A stretch of DNA of 13,635 nucleotides from JAPLGD01 sp041302745 (GTDB lineage Bacteria > Bipolaricaulota > Bipolaricaulia > UBA7950 > UBA9294). Position 1 is the first letter of the stretch. Every line of letters starts with the position of its first letter. The stretch spans positions 1 to 13,635 of the forward strand of contig JBFYQP010000013.1 in the NCBI GenBank assembly GCA_041302745.1, written 5' to 3'. Under the pieces are notes generated by a model. That model was given only the letters and a program-made list of their open reading frames with translations, ran no database searches and was not told the DNA's origin. Below, piece after piece: positions 8,091 to 13,635 of this stretch. Both the position numbers and the translations under genes were made by a program.

Positions 8091-8805
8091 CGCCTTCTCC
8101 CTCCTCCAACCGCCCATCGTGGATGCGGACGCGGCGGCCTGCGTAGCGAGACACCGCCGGGTCGTGCGTCACGACAATGAACGTGACGCAGTGCTCTTCG
8201 TTGAGCCGACGCATCAGATCCATGACCGCCTCGCCCGTCTTCGAGTCGAGGTTGGCCGTCGGCTCGTCGGCAAGGACGATCATCGGTCCGGACACGAGGG
8301 CGCGAGCGATGGCCACTCGCTGGCGCTGTCCGCCGGAGAGCTCGCTCGGCCGACGGCGCGCCAGGTCGGACAGACCGACCTCGGCAAGGAGGGCGCGAAC
8401 GCGCTCCTCTCGCTCGGGCTTCGGCCTTCGCTGGAGGAGAAGCGGATACTCGACGTTCTCCGCTGCGCTCAGCACGGGGATGAGGTTGAACGATTGGAAG
8501 ACGAGGCCGATCTTCGTCTTGCGCAGAACCGCCAACTGGCCCTCGGATTGCGTGCTTGTCGCCTGGTTCTCGATGAATACCTCACCCGCGGTCGGCCGAT
8601 CGATCACGGCGATCAGGTTGAGGAAGGTCGTCTTCCCACTCCCCGAGGGTCCGTTGATGACGATGAAGTCGCCTTGGAGCGCGGAGAAACTGACGTCGCG
8701 CAAAGCGTAGACCGTCTCGGTGCCGACGCGGTACGTCTTGGTCAGGCGTTGGGCGTCGAGCAGCTTCGCCCCACGAGCGTGACAGAACTGGCTTCCATGT
8801 CCCAT
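8065..8805 (-). CDS. LolD/MacB-type ABC transporter ATP-binding protein
   Basis: This is a 246-aa cytoplasmic ATPase of the family that energises FtsX-type permeases. Walker A GPSGSGKTT is at 52-60, the Q-loop Gln at 104, LSGGQ at 156-160, Walker B IVLADEP at 176-182, the D-loop NLDSKTGE after it, and the switch His at 214 in VVTHDP. The segments LNLIAVIDRPTAGEVFI and FQSFNLIPVLSAAENVEYPL are typical of LolD/MacB. The length fits the LolD type; there is no fused permease. The ATG at 8805 is preceded by GGGAAGGG. The first 15 residues (MGHGSQFCHARGAKL) are a short extension before the usual start of the fold, so a later start cannot be fully excluded. It is the first gene of the operon, overlaps permease 1, and has a candidate promoter at 8830-8858. 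Confidence 0.95.
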   Translation of the reverse strand: MGHGSQFCHARGAKLLDAQRLTKTYRVGTETVYALRDVSFSALQGDFIVINGPSGSGKTTFLNLIAVIDRPTAGEVFIENQATSTQSEGQLAVLRKTKIGLVFQSFNLIPVLSAAENVEYPLLLQRRPKPEREERVRALLAEVGLSDLARRRPSELSGGQRQRVAIARALVSGPMIVLADEPTANLDSKTGEAVMDLMRRLNEEHCVTFIVVTHDPAVSRYAGRRVRIHDGRLEEGEGDGVAAPAS

Positions 8806-8829
8806 AATCCCTTCCCTTCGTCCGAGTCA

Positions 8830-8858
8830 ACTCTAGCGCCGCGCGCCGAGCAGGGCAA
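8830..8858 (-). promoter_or_regulatory. Candidate promoter of the Lol-like ABC operon
   Basis: On the minus strand TTGCCC (8858-8853), a 17-base spacer and TAGAGT (8835-8830) match the sigma-70 boxes at 4 of 6 positions each with ideal spacing. Transcription would start near 8823, about 18 bases before the ATPase ATG, leaving just enough room for the GGGAAGGG ribosome binding site. Confidence 0.4.
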
Positions 8859-8874
8859 ACGACGTGTGTGGAGG

Positions 8875-8904
8875 TTGGTTCCTCTCTCGGACGTTCTGTA
8901 TACT
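8875..8904 (+). promoter_or_regulatory. Candidate promoter of the amidohydrolase gene
   Basis: TTGGTT (8875-8880), an 18-base spacer and TATACT (8899-8904; 5 of 6 matches to TATAAT) sit about 47 bases before the GTG start. The -10 box lies in a locally AT-rich patch that stands out from the surrounding GC-rich DNA. Its -35 box is 16 bases from the -35 box of the divergent operon promoter, so the two would be back to back. Confidence 0.5.
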
Positions 8905-8951
8905 TCTCCCATCCACCGCGGGCGACCCGCGACGCAGCAAAGGAGACACGA

Positions 8952-10175
8952 GTGCTTCTCATCCAAGGCGGATCGGTGCTCACGCCGGAGATGCGGTTCG
9001 AGCGGGCCGACGTGGCGGTCGAGCGGGGGAAGATCACGACGGTGGGGGCGGTGCGGCGCGTTCCGAAGAGCGCCGAGGTCGTCGATGCCGCAGGGCGCTT
9101 CGTCGTGCCCGGACTTGTCGAGGCTCACTGCCACGTGTCCTTGTTCGCCGACGGCATCGACGCGCGCTTCTACGACGGGAACGAAATGACGGATCCCGTG
9201 ACGCCCCACGTCCGGGCCCTGGACGCCGTCCATCCCGAAGACGCCGCGTTCGCCGATCTGCGCAGAGCCGGAATCACGACCATCAGTACGAGTCCCGGAA
9301 GCGGCAACCTCGTCGGCGGGCAGACGGCCATCGTCAAGACCGCGGGCCGCACCGTCGAGGAGATGCTCGTGCGCGCCCCCGGCGCCCTCAAGATGGCCCT
9401 CGGAGAGAACCCGAAACGCGTCTACGGGGAGCAGAAGAAGGCGCCGTCAACCCGGATGGGGAGCGCCGCCGTGCTGCGCGAGTGGCTCACGCGAGCCGCC
9501 GGGTATGCCGAGAAGAAGGCGAGGCACGCGGAGAAGCAGACCGCGTTCGAGGTCGGGGCCGCGGGAGCGACGCGCCCCGAGCCGTTCGACATCGACGTAC
9601 GTCTCGAGGTCCTGGCGAGTGCGCTTCGGCGCGAGCTGCCGGTGCACATCCACACGCATCGCGCCGACGACATCATGACGGCGATCCGGATCGCCGAGGA
9701 GTTCGACCTGGACTGTGTCCTCATCCATGCGACGGAGGGGTACAAGATCGCCGACGTGCTCGCCGGGAAAGGCTATCCGTGCATCGTAGGCCCCATCCTC
9801 TTCTCCCGCATGAAGCTCGAGTTGCGCGATCTTCGGCCGAGCAATGCGGGGGCGCTGGCGCACGCCGGCGTCAAGGTCGCCATCCAGACCGACGAAGGTT
9901 CCGCTACCCGGTACCTTGCGCTGAACGCGGCCGTCGCCGCGAGCGAAGGGATGGATGAGGCTGCCGCACTCCGTGCGATCACCCTGACGCCCGCCGAGAT
10001 CCTCCGGATCGACGACCGAGTCGGAAGCCTCGAGCCCGGGAAGGACGCGGACATCGCCGTGTTCTCCGCCCATCCTCTCGACATCGCGCGGTGCCGAACC
10101 GAGCGCGTCTGGATCGACGGGAAGCTTGTCTACGCCAGGGGCTCCGAGGGTCGTTTCTCGGAAGCTCCGGCCTGA
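8952..10175 (+). CDS. Imidazolonepropionase-like amidohydrolase (metal-dependent)
   Basis: This 407-aa cytoplasmic hydrolase belongs to the amidohydrolase superfamily, in the uncharacterised subgroup often labelled imidazolonepropionase-related. VVPGLVEAHCHVS gives the metal-binding HxH (H59, H61). GGQTAIVKTAG (122-132) contains Lys129, a candidate carboxylated metal-bridging lysine. HIHTH (232-236) and IHATEG (H259) supply further metal His, and QTDEGS (D314) the catalytic Asp. SPGSGNLVGGQ, LGENPKRVYG and STRMG are subgroup landmarks as I remember them. The N-terminal GGSVLTPEM and C-terminal LEPGKDADIAVFS regions are the typical small beta-sandwich. The start at GTG 8952 is supported by AAAGGAG (8939-8945). 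Translation from a GTG at 8868 would begin upstream of the candidate -10 box. A cyclic amide substrate is likely, but I cannot name it. No histidine-degradation genes are nearby, so a true HutI role is unlikely. Confidence 0.93.
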   Translation: MLLIQGGSVLTPEMRFERADVAVERGKITTVGAVRRVPKSAEVVDAAGRFVVPGLVEAHCHVSLFADGIDARFYDGNEMTDPVTPHVRALDAVHPEDAAFADLRRAGITTISTSPGSGNLVGGQTAIVKTAGRTVEEMLVRAPGALKMALGENPKRVYGEQKKAPSTRMGSAAVLREWLTRAAGYAEKKARHAEKQTAFEVGAAGATRPEPFDIDVRLEVLASALRRELPVHIHTHRADDIMTAIRIAEEFDLDCVLIHATEGYKIADVLAGKGYPCIVGPILFSRMKLELRDLRPSNAGALAHAGVKVAIQTDEGSATRYLALNAAVAASEGMDEAAALRAITLTPAEILRIDDRVGSLEPGKDADIAVFSAHPLDIARCRTERVWIDGKLVYARGSEGRFSEAPA

Positions 10176-11245
10176 ACGTCGGACGTCGACGCGGCTCCCG
10201 CCCTGCGCCGCCTCACGGCCGCGTACCGCAGAATCCGGCGATAGTGCTGCTCCGCCCCGCTCTCGTACCACGGGCGAAGCTCGGCGTGCAACGCTGCGTT
10301 GAAGTCCTGGTCTAGGGCCTTCTCAAGGTCCCCGCGGCACCAGCGCCCCATGCCGTGGAGTTCGACTTCCGCCGCGTTCCACTTCTGCTCGTAGTGCCCC
10401 TCGATCGGCTGTGCGACGAGCTTCTTGCCGAGGTAGAAGGCCTCCGAGATGGCCTGGAACCCGGACGTCCCTACGTACGCGTCACAGGAGGCGAGGTCCT
10501 CGAGGAAGCACTCCGGATCCGTCTCAAAGCGGACATTGGAGGGCGAACCCCACGGTCGCGAGGAGTACCCGTAGACATGGATCTCGCGATCCGGATGCCG
10601 CCGTGCATACGCGAGAACCGGGCCGAGGAGTCCGCGGAACGAGTGATAGACGACCAGATGGCCGCGATTCGTAGGCTCGATCGACAGCAAGTCAGGACGC
10701 AGGATCGGCGGGAGGCGCCTGGGCCCCGGGTAGAAGTGGCAGCCGAGGTGCACGTCGACGCCGCTCGTGAACAGCGCGCTCACGAGCTGGACGTTGAACC
10801 GCTCCATCTTCAGGCCGGCAAGGCGCTCGACGTCGGGATGGTTGAGCACCGGCTGGTTCCCGATCCCGATCTTCAGGACCCCGGGCGCGACGAGCGGAGA
10901 GCCCGTGATCGGGTCGAAGTCGCTGACGATCACGTCAGGATCGAACTTGCCGATCTGCACGTGGGCCCGTCGCATGCTCTCGACGAGTCGGGGGAGGTGC
11001 CGAGCGAACGCGTTCAGCGTGCGACGTTTCGAGACCCCTCCTACTCCATCTTCGATCGTCGACAGGCCGCGGTACCGCACCATGGGAGAGGAGCCCACCG
11101 CGGAGTAGAAGTAGTCGGGAGGGTCGTAGAAGCCCGAGACGATCACGAGAAGCTCGTGTCCGTCTCGGTCGAACAGCGGCTTCAGCCCCAGGAACCTCGA
11201 CAGATGCCCCTTCCCGGTGCTTTGGACTCCGTAGACGATTCTCAC
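10130..11245 (-). CDS. GT-B glycosyltransferase, MJ1255/VC2487-like
   Basis: This 371-aa protein has a glycosyltransferase fold of two Rossmann-like halves. The N-terminus MRIVYGVQSTGKGHLSR carries the Gly-rich G-x-GH-x-SR motif (residues 9-17) of the MJ1255/VC2487 group, which is related to MurG-type enzymes. The C-terminal half has YVGTSGFQAISEAFYLGKKL (257-276) followed by QPIEGHYEQKWNA (279-291), the usual nucleotide-sugar-binding region with its Gln-Asn tail. The product is probably a cell-surface or lipid-linked glycan; donor and acceptor are unknown. It starts at GTG 11245, with GGAAGGG about 7 bases upstream and the family N-terminus beginning there. Its last 46 bases overlap the end of the convergent amidohydrolase gene. 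The C-terminal 30 residues are Arg/Ala/Ser-rich and probably disordered. Confidence 0.9.
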   Translation of the reverse strand: MRIVYGVQSTGKGHLSRFLGLKPLFDRDGHELLVIVSGFYDPPDYFYSAVGSSPMVRYRGLSTIEDGVGGVSKRRTLNAFARHLPRLVESMRRAHVQIGKFDPDVIVSDFDPITGSPLVAPGVLKIGIGNQPVLNHPDVERLAGLKMERFNVQLVSALFTSGVDVHLGCHFYPGPRRLPPILRPDLLSIEPTNRGHLVVYHSFRGLLGPVLAYARRHPDREIHVYGYSSRPWGSPSNVRFETDPECFLEDLASCDAYVGTSGFQAISEAFYLGKKLVAQPIEGHYEQKWNAAEVELHGMGRWCRGDLEKALDQDFNAALHAELRPWYESGAEQHYRRILRYAAVRRRRAGAASTSDVQAGASEKRPSEPLA

Positions 11246-11294
11246 GCCCGAACCCTTCCCGTCCGCCGAGCTTCCCGGCTCCGCGCCCGGCGAG

Positions 11295-11324
11295 ACACTA
11301 CCTTCTCACCCCTTGCTCGGTCAA
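11295..11324 (-). promoter_or_regulatory. Candidate promoter of the glycosyltransferase gene
   Basis: On the minus strand TTGACC (11324-11319; 5 of 6 consensus) is followed after 18 bases by TAGTGT (11300-11295; 3 of 6). Transcription would start near 11288 with a leader of about 43 bases. The -35 box is convincing and the -10 box is weak. Confidence 0.35.
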
Positions 11325-11403
11325 CCCGAGGTTCGGTCGCAGCGGCTCCGCGATGCGGCTATGATCCAGGCGAGTACGCCGGAAGAGGAGGCCGGAGTTC
11401 GAT

Positions 11404-12411
11404 ATGGACGTTCGGGCGCTGGGATCGACGGGAATTCGAGTCTCTCGACTCTGTCTGGGGACGATGTCGTTCGGCGACGCGGCCGACGAGGCGACCTCCG
11501 AGGCGCTCTATCGCCGAGCGAGGGAGGCCGGCGTCAACTTCTTCGACTGCGCCGACGTGTACTCGGCCGGCCGCGCCGAGGAAATCCTCGGGCGCCTGAT
11601 CGCTCCGGAGCGCAATCAGATTGTCGTTACGACGAAGGTCGGCTTCCCGATGGGGAGCGACCCCAACGCGCGGGGCCTGTCGCGCCGCCATATCGTGGGT
11701 TCCGTGGAGAAGAGCCTACGGCGCCTCCAGACGGACCGCGTCGACGTCCTCTTCGTCCACACGCTCGATCCGGAGACTCCGATCGAGGAAACGCTGCGAG
11801 CTCTCGATGATCTCGTCCGGCAGGGCAAGGCCTTGCACGTCGGGGTCAGCAACTGGGCGGCTTGGCAGATTGCCACCGCCCTCGGCGCCTCGCGGTGCCG
11901 CCATTGGACTGCGTTCTCCTGCGTGCAACCGATGTACAGCCTTGCCAAGCGGCAGGCCGAGGTCGAGATCCTCCCGCTCTGCCAAGCCGAGCGGCTCGGC
12001 GTCATCACGTACAGCCCGCTCGGCGGCGGCCTTTTGTCCGGAGCGTACGGCAAGAGCCGCTCGCCCGAGAGCGGCCGTCTCGTCAAGAACCGCATGTACA
12101 AGGCTCGCTACGCCGGCGACGTGTACTTCGACATCGCCGATCGGTTCGCCGCGCTCGCCCGGGAGATCGGGGTTCACCCCGCGACGCTGGCCGTCGCGTG
12201 GGTCGCTGCACACCCTGCCGTAACCGCCCCCATCCTCGGAGCGCGAAACGTCGAACAGCTCCTGCCCTCGCTCGCAGCCGCGGAATGGACCCTGTCGAGC
12301 GAAGTGTACGCGCGGGTGTCGGCGCTGTCCCCAACGCCGCCCTTGGCAACGGATCGGGCCGAAGAACAGAGGGGCGTGGCCTACTCCGGCAGCTCGGAGA
12401 CATACCACTAG
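11404..12411 (+). CDS. Aldo/keto reductase
   Basis: This 335-aa cytoplasmic NAD(P)H-dependent oxidoreductase has the (beta/alpha)8 AKR fold. The catalytic tetrad is complete: D48 and Y53 (FFDCADVY), K78 (TTKVG) and H119 (FVHTLDP). Other landmarks are LGSTGIRVSRLCLGTMSFG at the N-terminus, HVGVSNWAAWQ, VITYSPLGGGLLSG and the C-terminal cofactor-binding block APILGARNVEQL. The length is normal for the YajO/IolS-type branch. ATG 11404 has GGAG (11394-11397) 6 bases upstream. The stop is 17 bases from the guaA start, so the two are probably co-transcribed, though no metabolic link to GMP synthesis is known to me. A TATGAT at 11360-11365 may be a -10 box, but no matching -35 is seen. The substrate cannot be predicted; reduction of a small aldehyde or sugar is the family norm. 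Confidence 0.95.
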   Translation: MDVRALGSTGIRVSRLCLGTMSFGDAADEATSEALYRRAREAGVNFFDCADVYSAGRAEEILGRLIAPERNQIVVTTKVGFPMGSDPNARGLSRRHIVGSVEKSLRRLQTDRVDVLFVHTLDPETPIEETLRALDDLVRQGKALHVGVSNWAAWQIATALGASRCRHWTAFSCVQPMYSLAKRQAEVEILPLCQAERLGVITYSPLGGGLLSGAYGKSRSPESGRLVKNRMYKARYAGDVYFDIADRFAALAREIGVHPATLAVAWVAAHPAVTAPILGARNVEQLLPSLAAAEWTLSSEVYARVSALSPTPPLATDRAEEQRGVAYSGSSETYH

Positions 12412-12428
12412 GCGGGAGGAAGAGCCGC

Positions 12429-13635
12429 GTGAGCGTCGTCATCCTCGACTTCGGATCGCAGTACACCCGACTCATTGCCCGCCGGATCCGAGAGGCCCAG
12501 GCGTACTCGGTCATCCTCCCGGGAACGGCCCCGCTCGAGCGAATTCACGCCGAGCGTCCGCACGCGATCGTCCTGTCCGGCGGACCGCGCTCCGTCTTCG
12601 AGCCCGGCGCGCCGCTCGCCGATCCGCGGGTGTTCGAGGCGGGGCTGCCAATCCTCGGGATCTGCTACGGCATGGGGCTTCTCGTCCAGCACTTCGGAGG
12701 TCGGGTCCTCGACCTCGACCGGCGCTCGTTCGGTGCAGACCACCTCGTCCGCGCGGACGGCCCGCTGTTCGCGGGGCTCGGCCCCGAAATCCCCGTCTGG
12801 ATGAGCCACTCGACCGCCGTTGCCGCGCTCCCCCAGAACTGGACGTCGATCGCCGCAACGCCAGCCAACCCCTACGCCGCCGTCGCTTCGCCGGACGGCC
12901 GAATGGTCGGCGTCCAGTTCCATCCTGAGGTTATCCACACCCCTGACGGTCTCGCGATGCTTCGGAGCTTCCTCCGGCTGGCCGGCGTCCCCCTCGACTG
13001 GACCCCGGAGCAGACGCTCGAACGGCTCCTCGCCGACGTCCGGGATCGCGTAGGCACGGACCGCGTCCTCCTCGGCCTTTCGGGCGGCGTCGACTCATCG
13101 ACCCTTGCCCTCCTGCTCGCCCGCGCCGGGGTCGACCACGCCGCGATCTTCGTGGATCACGGGATGCTCCGTCTGCACGAGCGCGAAAGCGTCGAGGCGG
13201 CGCTCCGCCCTCTTGGCGTCCGCCTTGCGACCGTCGACGCGTCGGCCCAGTTCCTGGCCGCCTTGGCTGGGATCGTCGATCCGGAGGCGAAACGGAAGAT
13301 CATCGGGCGGGAGTTCGTCGCCGTCTTTCGTCGGGAGGCCGAGCGGCGCGGCCCGTTCCGCTTCCTCGCCCAAGGAACCCTTTACCCCGACGTCATCGAG
13401 TCGGCGGGCGGCGAAGGCGCCGCGAACATCAAGAGCCACCACAACGTCGGGGGATTGCCGGCCGACCTCGGCTTCGAGCTCCTGGAGCCGCTGCGAACGC
13501 TGTTTAAGGACGAGGTGCGACAGCTCGCCAAGCTCCTCGGCCTTCCGGACGTCATCCGTCTCCGCCACCCGTTCCCCGGTCCCGGGCTCGCCGTCCGAAT
13601 CCTCGGCGACGTCACCGCCGAGCGGCTCGACCTCG
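12429..13635 (+). CDS. guaA: GMP synthase (glutamine-hydrolysing), 3' partial
   Basis: GuaA converts XMP, glutamine and ATP to GMP in the cytoplasm. The first 402 codons are present (full length is usually about 510-525) and the frame runs off the window. The glutaminase domain (1 to about 185) has DFGSQYTRLIARRIRE, the nucleophile C79 in GICYGMG, and H165/E167 in GVQFHPE. The ATP-pyrophosphatase domain begins with LGLSGGVDSS (SGGVDSS at 218-224) and continues with AQGTLYPDVIES, NIKSHHNVGGLP, LFKDEVR and HPFPGPGLAVRILGD, all hallmarks of GuaA. It starts at GTG 12429 because GGAGGA (12415-12420) lies just upstream and the protein begins with the canonical strand. Two positions in the glutaminase pocket are unusual: Gly83 where Gln is normal after CYGM, and SHSTAV where SHGDxV is common. 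The C-terminal dimerisation domain is outside the window. Confidence 0.96.
   Translation, partial: MSVVILDFGSQYTRLIARRIREAQAYSVILPGTAPLERIHAERPHAIVLSGGPRSVFEPGAPLADPRVFEAGLPILGICYGMGLLVQHFGGRVLDLDRRSFGADHLVRADGPLFAGLGPEIPVWMSHSTAVAALPQNWTSIAATPANPYAAVASPDGRMVGVQFHPEVIHTPDGLAMLRSFLRLAGVPLDWTPEQTLERLLADVRDRVGTDRVLLGLSGGVDSSTLALLLARAGVDHAAIFVDHGMLRLHERESVEAALRPLGVRLATVDASAQFLAALAGIVDPEAKRKIIGREFVAVFRREAERRGPFRFLAQGTLYPDVIESAGGEGAANIKSHHNVGGLPADLGFELLEPLRTLFKDEVRQLAKLLGLPDVIRLRHPFPGPGLAVRILGDVTAERLDL

Noticed and set aside
8868..8951. N-terminal 28-residue extension of the amidohydrolase
   Set aside because: It would begin upstream of the candidate -10 box and has no ribosome binding site; AAAGGAG directs translation to GTG 8952.
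7894..9189. Plus-strand open frame across permease 1, the ATPase and the amidohydrolase start
   Set aside because: It crosses three supported genes and the promoter region, with no recognisable protein.
11360..11365. TATGAT before the aldo/keto reductase as a promoter
   Set aside because: The hexamer is a good -10 match, but no acceptable -35 box lies 16-18 bases upstream.
10355..11599. Plus-strand open frame opposite the glycosyltransferase running into the aldo/keto reductase
   Set aside because: It is a shadow frame with Arg/Glu/Asp-rich composition; both overlapped genes have clear motifs and ribosome binding sites.

Overview
This window comes from a GC-rich bacterium (GC estimated by eye, not counted), with about half the genes starting at GTG and clear AGGAGG-type ribosome binding sites a few bases before most starts. 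It looks like a diderm. The first gene ends in an outer-membrane-barrel type C-terminal strand, and a LolA-like periplasmic protein sits beside a Lol/MacB-type ABC transporter. The layout and the Cys-containing beta-protein recall deep-branching candidate phyla such as Bipolaricaulota, but that placement is a guess. I see no rRNA, tRNA, CRISPR array, insertion sequence or phage gene. No intergenic gap exceeds about 205 bases.

Left part (1-3369): the 3' part of a beta-rich, probably outer-membrane protein (+), an orphan MalK/UgpC-type sugar ABC ATPase (-) and a 10-TM EamA/YedA-type transporter (+). The ATPase and the transporter diverge from a shared 205-base region. That region holds a plausible promoter and an inverted repeat for the ATPase.

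Middle (3385-8805): six co-directional minus-strand genes that read as one operon. In transcription order they are a LolD/MacB-type ATPase, two colinear 403-aa FtsX-type permeases, a LolA-like exported protein, a DUF523-DUF1722 fusion protein and a 125-aa three-TM protein of unknown family. The first four look like a complete lipoprotein or envelope-export machine: ATPase, heterodimeric permease and periplasmic carrier. The last two are unexplained passengers. This operon is the most interesting part of the window.

Right part (8806-13635): an amidohydrolase of the imidazolonepropionase-like group (+) diverges from the operon through back-to-back promoter candidates. Its 3' end overlaps, tail to tail, a GT-B glycosyltransferase (-) of the MJ1255/VC2487 type. 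An aldo/keto reductase (+) follows, and then the first 402 codons of GMP synthase guaA (+), which runs off the window edge. The GuaA glutaminase domain keeps its Cys-His-Glu triad but has an unusual Gly in place of the normally conserved Gln after the catalytic Cys.

Nothing here is plainly a new defence or mobile system. The best candidates for something undescribed are the Lol-like operon with its two extra genes and the Cys-containing beta-protein at the left edge.
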